A DNA stretch of 64,000 bases, taken from WJKK01 sp964638225. Its GTDB lineage: Bacteria > Patescibacteriota > WWE3 > UBA101185 > UBA10185. The stretch is taken from positions 1-64,000 of the forward strand of contig CAZWYL010000002.1 in the NCBI GenBank assembly GCA_964638225.1, given 5' to 3'. How positions within the stretch are numbered: position 1 is the first letter of the stretch; each line of letters opens with the position of its first letter. Shown here piece after piece: positions 15,636 to 25,424 of this stretch. The position numbers and the translations under genes are program-made. Under the pieces are notes generated by a model. That model saw nothing but the letters and a program-made list of their open reading frames with translations. It made no database searches and had not been told where the DNA came from.

Positions 15636-17595
15636 TAGAAATAGTGAGATGGTGGATTTCACGCCTCACGAGACAAGAACAGCCGCAGAGGATCATATCG
15701 AAAAAATCATTGAAGCCAATGACTGCAGTTCATTTCTGGAAAGAGGTAAGAGATCGCGCAAATTAACTAAGGAAGGAAAAGAGTTTGCAGCAGAGTTTTT
15801 TACAGACGAAATCAAGGAAGAATGTTCCGGGGATGTATACACAGATGTGGAGAAAATGCAAAATAGGATTGATGACCTAAGAAACGTTAGAGATAAAGCG
15901 GGGAAAGGAAGTGCAGAGAGAGTATTTCTTACAAGAATGATCCAATCATGTGAATTCGCGGTAAGGGGAGTGCAAAAAGAGTACATAGGGCAAGAGCTTC
16001 ACGACGAAAAATCTTCTGCCTCGCACATATTCCGCCATCTAGGCTTTAGAAGATCAAAACAAGATAATTCCTTGAATCTGGAAAGTTCCGAAGCCTTCAG
16101 ATACCAAGCAGTAGCTGAAACCCTGATTGCAGCTCGCTCTACTATTGTAAAGAATTTAACACAGAAAAAAGGCTATTCAGAGGTCGAAGCAAAAATTTTG
16201 CTAAGCAAATATGAAAATCGTTTAGCAGAAGGGCTGAGATCGGGTTCAAGAAAAATGGGAACGTCGAAGGACGCTGATTCATTAAGAAAAAACATTTCCG
16301 GTAGCGCTCAGGCTCTTTATGAACTGTATGGTATAGAAAAAGACAAGTCTGGCAAGAAATTTTTAGCCTCTCGAGTTGAACAAGAACTTGAAAAAGAAGC
16401 GGAGGCAGTTGAATTCGAGAAAAATTCTGAAACACTGGGAGAAAAAATTATAAAACGCATTCAAGAAGTATCAAAAATCAATATTCCCCAAAAAAGTAGA
16501 AAAGCATTTAGAGTTGCGACTGCTATAGCAGTATTTTCTGGTGGAGCAAAAGTATTAGTAAAAAAGTTGGAAGCGCAAACGGCCGAACAACCTGAAATTC
16601 CCTCAGTAGAGTATATAGAAAAAGAAATTAGGAGCGACACATCTAGCTCTGAAATAGATAAATACATCATAAACCCAAATCAAACGGACCCCGTTTCCGT
16701 AGAAGGAACAGGAACTCCTAATGCCAGCTCGCGGGAAGAAACCTTTGAGGTTTTTTCACTTTCGAAAGAGAATTCAGTGGAGAGTCAAACTTCGGCCACA
16801 CCAACTTCACAACCGATAGAGCAAAAACCGCGGGAGAATAAGTCAAGGGAAACAGAACAGCCAGAAATAGTTGGGTCAAAAAAAGGAGAAGAGAAGCAAA
16901 AAGAAAATGAAGATGAAGACGCAAAATCAAATTCCAAAGAAATAATTGAAAATGAGGAAGCTTCAGAAGATATACAAACACTACAAAATATTGAGCCCAC
17001 GCACTCAAATAATAAATCCGAAATTTCAAAAAACGAGGAAAAGGAAGACACAAAAGAGGTAGTGATGAATAAGAAAAAATCCTATTTACAGCGAGGAGAT
17101 AATTTGAAGAAAGAAGAATCGATGGGGGAAAGGGCAGAATCAACGCCTGAAGCTGATTATTCAGAATTCAATGAAAGAGAAATCATTACAGCTATAAAGG
17201 AGTACTTCCCAGAAAACCCAAAATTGGCAATAGCAATTTTCAGACACGAATCCCAGCTTGGACAATACTTTCAGAATCTTGAAGGCGCCCCCTCTTATGG
17301 AATAGCCCAAATTTACCTTCCTGTATGGAGAGACAAAATACCGGGTAAAACCGATGAAGAAAAAATCAGCTGGCTTAAAAATCCAAATAACAATTTAAAA
17401 CTGGCAAGAGAAATTTATGAAGATTCGAAAAAAAGAAGGGGAAATGGCTGGTTACCTTGGGATTCATACAGATTCGGGTACTATAAAAAGTACTTGCCGT
17501 GGGCAGGAGAGGTTATTAAAAAATCGCCGATTGAAATTCCTGCGGACAAACATCATGAAGATTCCCCCCAATCAAGCACATCAGAGTTAGATTGA
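15625..17595 (+). CDS. Large membrane-anchored protein with C-terminal lysozyme-like (SLT) domain
   Basis: 656 residues. The first ~280 are soluble, helical and charged; a hydrophobic segment at about 292-310 is a probable membrane anchor. A long Glu/Ser/Thr/Lys-rich low-complexity linker (about 330-510) follows, then a compact C-terminal domain (about 515-640) with IAIFRHESQLGQYF and GAPSYGIAQIYLPVW. This resembles the transglycosylase core, with Glu541 as candidate catalytic acid. It may act on peptidoglycan outside the membrane while sensing or tethering on the inside. It overlaps the 112-residue gene upstream. Confidence 0.65.
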   Translation: MANNRNSEMVDFTPHETRTAAEDHIEKIIEANDCSSFLERGKRSRKLTKEGKEFAAEFFTDEIKEECSGDVYTDVEKMQNRIDDLRNVRDKAGKGSAERVFLTRMIQSCEFAVRGVQKEYIGQELHDEKSSASHIFRHLGFRRSKQDNSLNLESSEAFRYQAVAETLIAARSTIVKNLTQKKGYSEVEAKILLSKYENRLAEGLRSGSRKMGTSKDADSLRKNISGSAQALYELYGIEKDKSGKKFLASRVEQELEKEAEAVEFEKNSETLGEKIIKRIQEVSKINIPQKSRKAFRVATAIAVFSGGAKVLVKKLEAQTAEQPEIPSVEYIEKEIRSDTSSSEIDKYIINPNQTDPVSVEGTGTPNASSREETFEVFSLSKENSVESQTSATPTSQPIEQKPRENKSRETEQPEIVGSKKGEEKQKENEDEDAKSNSKEIIENEEASEDIQTLQNIEPTHSNNKSEISKNEEKEDTKEVVMNKKKSYLQRGDNLKKEESMGERAESTPEADYSEFNEREIITAIKEYFPENPKLAIAIFRHESQLGQYFQNLEGAPSYGIAQIYLPVWRDKIPGKTDEEKISWLKNPNNNLKLAREIYEDSKKRRGNGWLPWDSYRFGYYKKYLPWAGEVIKKSPIEIPADKHHEDSPQSSTSELD

Positions 17596-17618
17596 TAAGG
17601 GATCTTAATGCATAAAAT

Positions 17619-18509
17619 GTGTTCCTCTCGCCATACAATCAAAAGAGGTTAAAAAAACTCCTATCCTTACAACATTACCGAGCTATCTTGAATTTAAGAC
17701 CTTATAAGGATAAAATCCTTAATGTGTACTTAGTAGAATCTACCGTAAAATCAGGAAAATTCATTAATTTCCTACTAAAGAATGTAAAGGCGGTTATACC
17801 TTTTGTAACAAACAAAGATCCAATACCCGTAGATATGGAATCTCAGACATTACTAGTGAATCCGCGCTCTACAGATTTGGCAACAATCTTTGATATATAT
17901 GAAGACGAGTGCTACCAACCCCTCTTACAGGAGGGAAAGACTGAATATGATACCATCTTGGATATTGGAGCTAACATAGGGGTTTTTTCCCTCTGGGCCT
18001 TAAAAAACTTGGAACCGAAAAGAATAGTTGCCGTAGAAGCAAGTAGAGCAAACTATCAACTCCTGGAAAAAAATCTTGAGAAAACTGATAAGGAAGTAGT
18101 CTTAATTAACAAAGCACTTTTCTCAACAAATGGTTCTATAAATCTTAAAACACCGAAGAAATTTCGTGGCTCTTGTACTCAAATTACTACTGAGAGAGGA
18201 GAGGAAAAGATAGAAACCTTAACCTTGAAAAAACTAATTAAGGAAGAAAATTTAAAAGTAGTAGACCTGCTCAAAATGGATATAGAAAGTGCAGAAAAAT
18301 ATATCCTTACCGATAAAAATACAAACATTTTTAGAAATCGAATAAAATATATTGTTCTCGAAGCTCATAAGCAGAACGGATATAGACCCGAGATGGCTCT
18401 AAAATATTTGGAGAACGCAGGGTTTAAAGTTTCCTACAATGAAGTAGCTCTCCCTACAGGATACAAACACAACTGGATTATCAACGGGAAAAATAAAAAC
18501 CTTCTTTAA
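17619..18509 (+). CDS. FkbM-family SAM-dependent methyltransferase
   Basis: 296 residues. The SAM-binding motif ILDIGANIGVFSLWAL (about 109-124) with the second-strand acid in VAVEASRANYQLLEKNL and the later LLKMDIESAEKYIL segment are diagnostic of FkbM-type methyltransferases, which methylate sugars or other small moieties. It starts with GTG and lacks a clear ribosome-binding site. Its upstream TAAAAT directly abuts the GTG, so the exact start is uncertain; a slightly later start is possible. It follows the SLT-domain gene by 23 bases. Confidence 0.85.
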   Translation: MFLSPYNQKRLKKLLSLQHYRAILNLRPYKDKILNVYLVESTVKSGKFINFLLKNVKAVIPFVTNKDPIPVDMESQTLLVNPRSTDLATIFDIYEDECYQPLLQEGKTEYDTILDIGANIGVFSLWALKNLEPKRIVAVEASRANYQLLEKNLEKTDKEVVLINKALFSTNGSINLKTPKKFRGSCTQITTERGEEKIETLTLKKLIKEENLKVVDLLKMDIESAEKYILTDKNTNIFRNRIKYIVLEAHKQNGYRPEMALKYLENAGFKVSYNEVALPTGYKHNWIINGKNKNLL

Positions 18510-18524
18510 CTAACTAAATGATTT

Positions 18525-20057
18525 CTAAACTCCAAAAAAGGCGAGAGCTGCAATCAGAATAATTGTAACTAATACAATGTAAAGTAAAAACCACGGAAAA
18601 GTTGCCTTTAAAATCGGAACTTCTTCATTTTGAATTGGTCCGGCTGTTAGCTGCCCGGTAATTATATTCTGTAGAGAAATAATATTTCCTCCCGAAGCTC
18701 CCAAAAGCTGCGCAGCCAACAATAATCCAAGTTGATAAGAAGTTCCGGAAAATGCACTAATAATTATATTTCCCATTAAAATGTTGGAGACCGTCGCACT
18801 TCCCGAAAGAGAGGCACTAAGAGAACCTAAAAGAGGTACAAAATATACAGCCCACTTTGTGCTTAAATCTTTAAACAAAAATTCTAGTATACCCGGTTTA
18901 GAGGCAGAATTTAGATCGCTGGAAATAATTATCTGCATTATACCTGCAATAAGAAATATCAGCAGAGCCGTTCTAACGAGCTTGGGAAGAATAATTTTAA
19001 AGACCGCTTTAAAGTCTTTCCTCTGTGGGGGCAGGAATAAAAAAGAAGTGACCAAAGCAAATAGGAAAGGAATTCCTGGATTAAATAATCTGAAAGTATG
19101 AGAGAAATTCTCCAAGAAATTTATGGTATTTGCTTTATCAAAAAGGGGTATAAACCTCCCAACAAAAATAAACAATGTCAAAAAAGCATAAGGAATCACA
19201 GTTTTAACAAAAGGCAGTCTATCATCAATGTGTGTTACATCAAGGATTTCTCTAATCCTGTCAGTAAGAACAACTGCAATTGTTTGTTTTCGAAAAACTT
19301 TTACCAAAATAACCATAATAATAATTCCAAAAATAGAACCTAAAATTGTTGGTAAATCCTGATTAAATTGAGATACAAGAAAATAGGGGAGGCCAAAAGC
19401 CAAACCAGAAAGCAATGCAAAAGGAAGGCCTGTCCAAAAGTATTTCTTACCTTTCTTTAAGTACTTAGTTAAAACCAAAAGCAAAACTACCGGCCATATA
19501 ATAGACATAAAAAATCCAAGGAAACCTGTAAAAAACGTGATCTGGGAATTGTCAAAATCAAAAAAACCAACTCTGATAGGAGTACCAGCAGCCCCGAAAG
19601 TAACGGGAACAGTATTAGATAGCAAAGCCAAAGAAACAGCTTGAACTGGCGTCAACCCCAATCCAATTAGTAAAGGGGAGATTAACAAACCCGGAACACC
19701 AAAACCCGCAGTTCCTTCTATAAAAGCGCCAAAAAGCCAACCAATAAAAATAAATTGGATTCTTAGATCATCGGATAATTTATACAGATATAAAATAATA
19801 GATCTAATTACTTTACGTTTACGCATAAACTCCAAAAACACCAAAGCACCAAAGATTACCAAAGAAATATCTAAAGCAATAAAAAAAGCTTTCAAAACGG
19901 ATCCTAAGATTGCATAGGAAAACATATTCCAATAGAAATAACCTACAAATAAAGAAACAGCAAAAGAAACCGCAGAAACTTGTAAAATTTTCCCTTTAAA
20001 AAGGAAAATGCCAATTACAAGCATGATTATGGGTGCAAAAGCTATAAAATAAACCAT
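18525..20057 (-). CDS. lctP: L-lactate permease family transporter
   Basis: 510 residues with about 12-13 transmembrane helices. Signature regions of the LctP family are visible: FIEGTAGFGVPGLLISPLL (about 115-135), LLSNTVPVTFGAAGTPI, and SLSASLSGSATVSNILMGN near the C-terminus. The family imports lactate or glycolate with protons. It stands alone on the minus strand. Substrate is inferred from family only. The sequence upstream of the ATG has no obvious ribosome-binding site. Confidence 0.9.
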   Translation of the reverse strand: MVYFIAFAPIIMLVIGIFLFKGKILQVSAVSFAVSLFVGYFYWNMFSYAILGSVLKAFFIALDISLVIFGALVFLEFMRKRKVIRSIILYLYKLSDDLRIQFIFIGWLFGAFIEGTAGFGVPGLLISPLLIGLGLTPVQAVSLALLSNTVPVTFGAAGTPIRVGFFDFDNSQITFFTGFLGFFMSIIWPVVLLLVLTKYLKKGKKYFWTGLPFALLSGLAFGLPYFLVSQFNQDLPTILGSIFGIIIMVILVKVFRKQTIAVVLTDRIREILDVTHIDDRLPFVKTVIPYAFLTLFIFVGRFIPLFDKANTINFLENFSHTFRLFNPGIPFLFALVTSFLFLPPQRKDFKAVFKIILPKLVRTALLIFLIAGIMQIIISSDLNSASKPGILEFLFKDLSTKWAVYFVPLLGSLSASLSGSATVSNILMGNIIISAFSGTSYQLGLLLAAQLLGASGGNIISLQNIITGQLTAGPIQNEEVPILKATFPWFLLYIVLVTIILIAALAFFGV

Positions 20058-20155
20058 ATTAAGTTAAAAAATACAGTAACTCTACTATAACATCTAATCA
20101 AATAGTCAATAAATAAATTGAAAAAATTTAATTATTAATCTATGATTTATCCACC

Positions 20156-21166
20156 GTGCAAAAAAGGCAATCCTATTCAAAAGACGCAGCCATAAAAGTA
20201 ATAACACCCAAAATTCCCGTAACTTTAGAGACGGCGAGCGTATATAAAGCTTTATCAATGCTCTCAAAAAAATCTAAGGACTTTGACACTATAGATTACA
20301 TCTACATCACAGATAAGCATAACAAACTTGTAGGTATTGTCCCAATTAAAAAACTTTTTGAAAACGCTACCGAAAAAGCAGAGAGACAATTAAAGGATAT
20401 CATGACGACAGATCTAATCACCGTCTGCCCCCATACCTCGCAAGAAAAAACCGCTCATATGGCCTTGAAAAACGGCCTTAAAGCTATTCCAATAACTGGC
20501 AAAGATCGTACACTCTTAGGAGCTGTATCCCATGATCAAATTCTGTCTATCATGCATCGTGAAAAAGAAGAAGATCTTCTCAGACTTGTTGGTATTTATG
20601 ACTACCGGGCGGAGGATATGGATGTGGGAAAAATGGACAACGTTATGAGGCTTTCTCTGTGGAAATCAGTAAGAAGAAGATTGCCCTGGTTAATTATAGG
20701 AACTTTAGGAGGACTTTTGATGGCTCAGACTATTAGTTATTTTCAGACGACTATGGAAAAAAACATTCTTATTGCTGCTTTCATTCCCTTAATGGTTTAT
20801 TTGAGTAATGCTGTGGGACAGCAAATAACTATTTTTCTAATTAGAGATGCCTCTCATGATCATCGTATCAATTATTTTAAATATTTCTTACGCCATTTTG
20901 TAATAGTGCTCGTGCTCGCACTCATACTAGGTGGTCTCCTAGCCCTGTTTAGCTTAGTTAATCATCAAGATATTAAGATTACTGCAATTCTGGGGGTAGG
21001 GGCCTTCTCAACAACTTTATCTGCCATACTTACCGGATTTTTGATACCTTTCATCTTTATAAAATTAAAAAAAGATCCTGCAAATGCAAGCGGACCTGTT
21101 GCTACGGTTCTTCAGGATTTGTTAAGCGTTTTAATTTACTTCTTAGTTGCAAGCTCTATACTCTAG
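20156..21166 (+). CDS. mgtE: MgtE-like Mg2+ transporter lacking the N-terminal domain
   Basis: 336 residues from a GTG. Two CBS domains (about 15-75 and 78-138) precede a membrane domain with five helices (about 172-336). PLMVYLSNAVGQQ and KKDPANASGPVATVLQDLLSVLIYF match the MgtE pore region, where the Asp of the latter motif lines the Mg2+ path. Canonical MgtE has an additional ~130-residue acidic N domain, which is absent here, so Mg2+ gating may be simplified. No neighbours in the same direction. Confidence 0.85.
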   Translation: MQKRQSYSKDAAIKVITPKIPVTLETASVYKALSMLSKKSKDFDTIDYIYITDKHNKLVGIVPIKKLFENATEKAERQLKDIMTTDLITVCPHTSQEKTAHMALKNGLKAIPITGKDRTLLGAVSHDQILSIMHREKEEDLLRLVGIYDYRAEDMDVGKMDNVMRLSLWKSVRRRLPWLIIGTLGGLLMAQTISYFQTTMEKNILIAAFIPLMVYLSNAVGQQITIFLIRDASHDHRINYFKYFLRHFVIVLVLALILGGLLALFSLVNHQDIKITAILGVGAFSTTLSAILTGFLIPFIFIKLKKDPANASGPVATVLQDLLSVLIYFLVASSIL

Positions 21167-21232
21167 AATTTATCTTAAATTGTAAGAAACAAGAGAGATT
21201 TAAAGGGTTAATTCACCCAGATAGAAATTAAC

Positions 21233-23887
21233 CTAACGTGTGTCCTTTACGTATGAAGGTATCTTATTGGCATAGTACTTAGTTACATCTAAAATTACAG
21301 CAAATAGAAGACCAACAACTAAGGCCACTGCCCAAGGAATAATTCCCAAAGGAACAGTTTCAAAAACAATTCTTGCGGGCGGCATATAGATGATAAAAAT
21401 AGTAGCAACTAAAGAAACTAGGGAAGCATAAACTAAAGATATGTTAATAAAGGGAGATCTGGTCAATATATACTTTCGGAAAGATCTGAATCCAAAAGCT
21501 GCAACAATTTCCATTATTATTAAAGACAAAAGAGCGGCAGTTCTTGCAACGCCCACCGAATTACCAAGTATATTGAAATCTAAATAATGGGCGAGCAGGG
21601 CTAAGAAAGCCATTACCAATCCAGAACGACCAATCAATATAATTAAAGAACGATTTAAAATCTCAGCGTTATCTCGTGGTTTTTCACTCATAATATCCTT
21701 AGAGGAAGGATTTAAACCTAACATAATCGCGGGAATATTATCCGTCACTAAGTTCATAAATAATATCTGAATTGACAGCAGGAGGGGTATCTGCCAGCCA
21801 AGAAGGGGAGCAGCTGCTACACCCACTAACAAAATCACTAATTCGGCAATATTTACTGACAATTGATAAGAAACAAACTTTCTAATGTTATTGTAAATAG
21901 TACGTCCTTCAATCACGGCTTCTACAATATTTGCGAAATTGTCATCTTTCAAAGTTAGATCTGCAGTAGATCTGGAAACATCAGTTCCATTTTTTCCCAT
22001 AGCTATACCAATGTGAGCTTCTTTTAGAGCTGGTGCATCATTTACACCATCTCCCGTCATTGCAACAGTTTCATTTTGCTGTTTAAGTAAGCGAACTATT
22101 CTTAACTTATGTTCCGGGGTTACACGAGCAAAGATCTGCGCTTTTTCAAACCGAACCAACAACTCTTCATCACTGAGCTCATCTAACTCCTTTCCAAGAA
22201 TAACTTCTCCTTCCAATCCTATTTCCCTAGCAACGGCTTTAGCTGTACCTCCATTATCTCCTGTAATCATTTTTACCTTGATTCCTGCGTTCTTAGTTAT
22301 GGCAATCGCCTCTTTAACCTCCTCACGAGGAGAATCTTCCATAGCAACAACACCTAAAAAAGTGAAATTATCTTCCTTGTAATCACGATGAGGGGTATCA
22401 AGTTCCTTATATGCCAATGCCAGGGTTCTATAAGAATGCTCAGCCATTTCCCGCTGCATGGATTCAAAATTTTCCCTTATTTCCTGGGTAAGATTAACTT
22501 CTTTTCCATCTTTTAATATCTTTGTGCACTTTTCAAAAAGTACTTCCGGAGCGCCTTTAGCATACACAACATTTTTGCCATCCTCACCACTATAAAGCAC
22601 AGACATCATCTTTCTTTCAGAATTAAAAGGATATTCACTTGTAATCTCACCGCCAAAATCTTCCGCATATATACCGGCTTTAGCCCCAAGAACGAGCAAA
22701 GATATCTCCGTAGGAGTCCCGAGACCCCGATACTCGTTATCTTCCCCTGTCCTTTCTATTTCAGCATCATTGCAAACTATGCTCGTATCAATAAGTTTCT
22801 TTAATAGCTCGGAATCTTTAACTTCTACAACCTTGCCCTCGCTGGTAATGTCTCCATGGGCTATGTAACCCGACCCTCCAACTTCATATAAAGACTCGCC
22901 GGTAAAAATAAATTTAACCATCATCTCGCCGCGAGTTATTGTTCCGGTCTTATCTGTGCATATAATTGTAGTTTCACCCAGAGTTTCTATTATAGACATT
23001 CGATTTACAATAACATTCTTATCCGCCATCCTCTTTGCACCTACAGCAAGCGTAGTTATCAATACAACAGGAAAACTTTCTGGAAAGGCTGCTACGGAAA
23101 TAGCTATCATTAAAATTAAAGCTTCTACCAAAACTTCTTGATTTATTGCGGGAGCATTAAGTAACATCAAACCCCCGGTCAAGAAAGAAAAGACCAATGC
23201 AACAACCACCATGGTCTTAGCTATTTTGTCTACCTTCTTCTGAAGAGGTAATTCCTTTTCTGAACTAGATATAAGATGAGCTATCTGACCGAATTTTGTG
23301 TTCATGCCAGTGTGAACAACTTTTGCAAAACATTTCCCGTTAATAATATAAGTACCCATGAAAAGAATATTTTCCTCACTTACATTCTCAGGATCCTCGG
23401 GGGCTTCTTTAGAAATTTCGCTAGATTCCCCAGTAAGAGCAGCTTCATTTACCCGTAAGTCTACACTTTTCAGTATAAGGGCATCAGCCGGTATCTTCTC
23501 TCCATTCCCTAAAACTAAAATATCTCCAGGTACTAGTTCTTCTGTAGGAACTTCAATTTTATGTCCATCTCTAATAACAATGGTAACGGGCATAAGCATT
23601 TTTTTGAGATCTCCCACAGCTTCTTCAGCTTTGTACTCCTGAACAAATCCAACAACAATAACACATAGTATTACCCCTAGGATGGTGTAGCCAGTAACAG
23701 TCTTTCCTACTACGAAGGAAGTAATAGAAGCAACAAAAAGCATGTAAACCATGAAATTACTTTTCACCTGTCTGAAAAGTATTTGTAGAGAAGTGACCTT
23801 GTTTTTGTCTTCAATTTCGTTTGGTCCATATTTATCTAAAAGCTGTTTCGCCTCTTGACCTGAAAGACCAGAATATCTTTGGGGCAT
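21233..23887 (-). CDS. Cation-transporting P-type ATPase (P2-like)
   Basis: 884 residues, full length. N-terminal cation-ATPase domain; actuator loop with LTGESSE (TGES); phosphorylation motif CTDKTGTIT (Asp about 311); nucleotide-binding region with KGAPE; hinge MTGDGVNDAPALKEAHIGIAMG; and C-terminal membrane helices. The overall form is Ca2+-ATPase (P2A)-like. The M4 ion-site motif reads FPESFP instead of the usual PEGLP, so ion specificity cannot be assumed. TAAAAT lies eight bases before the ATG. It stands alone between MgtE-like and NUDIX genes. Confidence 0.92.
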   Translation of the reverse strand: MPQRYSGLSGQEAKQLLDKYGPNEIEDKNKVTSLQILFRQVKSNFMVYMLFVASITSFVVGKTVTGYTILGVILCVIVVGFVQEYKAEEAVGDLKKMLMPVTIVIRDGHKIEVPTEELVPGDILVLGNGEKIPADALILKSVDLRVNEAALTGESSEISKEAPEDPENVSEENILFMGTYIINGKCFAKVVHTGMNTKFGQIAHLISSSEKELPLQKKVDKIAKTMVVVALVFSFLTGGLMLLNAPAINQEVLVEALILMIAISVAAFPESFPVVLITTLAVGAKRMADKNVIVNRMSIIETLGETTIICTDKTGTITRGEMMVKFIFTGESLYEVGGSGYIAHGDITSEGKVVEVKDSELLKKLIDTSIVCNDAEIERTGEDNEYRGLGTPTEISLLVLGAKAGIYAEDFGGEITSEYPFNSERKMMSVLYSGEDGKNVVYAKGAPEVLFEKCTKILKDGKEVNLTQEIRENFESMQREMAEHSYRTLALAYKELDTPHRDYKEDNFTFLGVVAMEDSPREEVKEAIAITKNAGIKVKMITGDNGGTAKAVAREIGLEGEVILGKELDELSDEELLVRFEKAQIFARVTPEHKLRIVRLLKQQNETVAMTGDGVNDAPALKEAHIGIAMGKNGTDVSRSTADLTLKDDNFANIVEAVIEGRTIYNNIRKFVSYQLSVNIAELVILLVGVAAAPLLGWQIPLLLSIQILFMNLVTDNIPAIMLGLNPSSKDIMSEKPRDNAEILNRSLIILIGRSGLVMAFLALLAHYLDFNILGNSVGVARTAALLSLIIMEIVAAFGFRSFRKYILTRSPFINISLVYASLVSLVATIFIIYMPPARIVFETVPLGIIPWAVALVVGLLFAVILDVTKYYANKIPSYVKDTR

Positions 23888-23995
23888 TAATACCTATTTT
23901 ATCAGAGTGGAACTATGTTACAAAAGAATCTCTATTATAATAATTAACCCTAAAGATAAAGGGATTAAAAAGCATGATTATGTTAAAATGCCTCC

Positions 23996-24463
23996 ATGGA
24001 AAATCAGACATATAGAGAAGGAGCAAATGCTATTGTGATAGATAAAGATAACAACTTTATGCTGGTACAAAAGCAAAATTATGGAAAAGGCCAATGGGAT
24101 TTTCCCGGTGGGGGATTAGAAGAAAATGAAGATCCACGAACAGGTGTTTTAAGAGAATTAGAAGAAGAACTTGGTACAAAAGATTTTAAAATTATTAAAA
24201 AGAGCCCTTATATAAACCAATTTGAATGGCCTAAGGAAGCACGGGAACATGGCTTTAAAAAGCATGGAAATTGGTGGAAAGGTCAAAAGAAATATCAATT
24301 CATTGTCAAATTCACGGGAAATAAGAAAGACATAACCTTTCAAAAAGAAGAAATTAGAAAAATCAAATGGGTTCCATATAATGAACTAGAGAAACACTTG
24401 GTGTTCGAAAATCAATGGAATAAGGCCAACAAAGCCATAGAGGAAGCAAATATAGGTCACTAA
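23996..24463 (+). CDS. NUDIX hydrolase
   Basis: 155 residues. A complete Nudix box is present (G-x5-E-x7-R-E-L-x-E-E-L-G, about residues 38-60) inside an alpha/beta/alpha fold starting with a substrate-strand motif (NAIVIDKDNNFMLVQ) and WDFPGGG. The RppH-like order suggests removal of pyrophosphate from nucleotides, dinucleoside polyphosphates or mRNA 5' ends. TAAAAT at 23984-23989 is exactly six bases before the ATG. Substrate undetermined. Confidence 0.92.
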   Translation: MENQTYREGANAIVIDKDNNFMLVQKQNYGKGQWDFPGGGLEENEDPRTGVLRELEEELGTKDFKIIKKSPYINQFEWPKEAREHGFKKHGNWWKGQKKYQFIVKFTGNKKDITFQKEEIRKIKWVPYNELEKHLVFENQWNKANKAIEEANIGH

Positions 24464-24523
24464 CGAAAAAAATATTTTTTATCGAAAACGTTTAAAGTTT
24501 AAAGATTAAAGATTGATCAGTGA

Positions 24524-24688
24524 TTAAGGAACAATCCTAGTAGTCATGCTGCCCAAGACTTCTCCTGGATTATAATTTATTCCAAGGGCAAACCCTAAGG
24601 CAGTAGCAACAACTGCAGCAAACATTAAACAGATAATGGCAATCGACAAAGTCGACATGCGGGTGGGGTTAAGTTTTTGTGAACTCAT
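24524..24688 (-). CDS. 54-residue single-helix membrane protein
   Basis: Reads M-S-S-Q-K-L-N-P-T-R then one hydrophobic helix (about residues 13-36, rich in Ala/Ile/Leu) and a short polar tail ending R-I-V-P. Support comes from a TATAAT on the minus strand (24695-24700) exactly six bases before the ATG, the pattern of confirmed genes in this window. It is divergent from the 24789 gene. Function unknown; basic N-terminus predicts cytoplasmic N and external C. Confidence 0.65.
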   Translation of the reverse strand: MSSQKLNPTRMSTLSIAIICLMFAAVVATALGFALGINYNPGEVLGSMTTRIVP

Positions 24689-24788
24689 AAAACTATTATA
24701 TACAGTAAGTTTTATTAGTTCAATAGAGAATTTATTAGACGAGTAGTTAACAAAGTTCTAGCAAATTACAGCGTGTTAAAATAAGGGT

Positions 24789-25424
24789 ATGTCTATTAAT
24801 AAAAAACCTGATGGGACGGAATCAAACAAGTGGGAAGAATATGGTTGGCAGATTGAAGAAGGCTTTCTGAAGGAAGATGCAAAAGGGGGAGGTAGTGCCG
24901 GTGGAAAAAAAGAATCCGAAAGAAAATCCCAAAAAGAAGCAGTAGCACAAGCACAAGAGACCCGGAAAGATAAAGCGGCTCAAGAGATTAAAAAGGTCTT
25001 GGAAAATCTTACCAGCAAAACCCTTGAAACGGAGGAAACAGAGATAGTTTTAGAAATTTATCTGGACTGGCTAAACACAGTATTAGAAAATCCAAATAAC
25101 ATAATGAACCAAAGAAACACAAGCATAGACTTCTCAAGGTCAGGGGGACCTGGTGGACAAAACGTAAACAAAAGAGAAACCGCTGTATCGCTCACACATG
25201 AACCAACAGGAATAACAGTGGTTGCGAGTGAAAAAAGAAAGCAGCTAGCCAATCGAAAAACCGCACAGGAACTATTACAAGAGAAATTACGCAAACATAT
25301 TAATGATTGGAGAGAATACTTATTCCCTGGAAAATCCCTGGATGAAAGAGAAAATACATCCATAAGTAGAAATATAAAAAAGAAGGAACTTAAAACAATT
25401 CTAAAAAGGAGGAAATATGACTAA
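24789..25424 (+). CDS. Ribosome-rescue release-factor-like protein (GGQ domain)
   Basis: 211 residues. A charged, Lys/Glu-rich N-terminal half is followed by a catalytic domain with RSGGPGGQNVNKRETAV (GGQ about 121-123) and EPTGITV, as in class I release factors. Codon-recognition domains are missing, as in ArfB/RF-H-type proteins. It should hydrolyse peptidyl-tRNA on stalled ribosomes. The tail is basic (RNIKKKELKTILKRRKYD), like the ArfB tail that enters the mRNA channel. TAAAAT is exactly six bases before the ATG. It overlaps the next gene by eight bases. Confidence 0.85.
   Translation: MSINKKPDGTESNKWEEYGWQIEEGFLKEDAKGGGSAGGKKESERKSQKEAVAQAQETRKDKAAQEIKKVLENLTSKTLETEETEIVLEIYLDWLNTVLENPNNIMNQRNTSIDFSRSGGPGGQNVNKRETAVSLTHEPTGITVVASEKRKQLANRKTAQELLQEKLRKHINDWREYLFPGKSLDERENTSISRNIKKKELKTILKRRKYD

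Noticed and set aside
16718..17143. Minus-strand open frame within the SLT-domain gene
   Set aside because: It is the reverse reading of a Glu/Lys/Ser-rich linker, which gives a hydrophobic-looking antisense frame.
24466..24486. AAAAAATATTTTTT palindrome as an intrinsic terminator
   Set aside because: An A/T-only stem is too weak to call a terminator.
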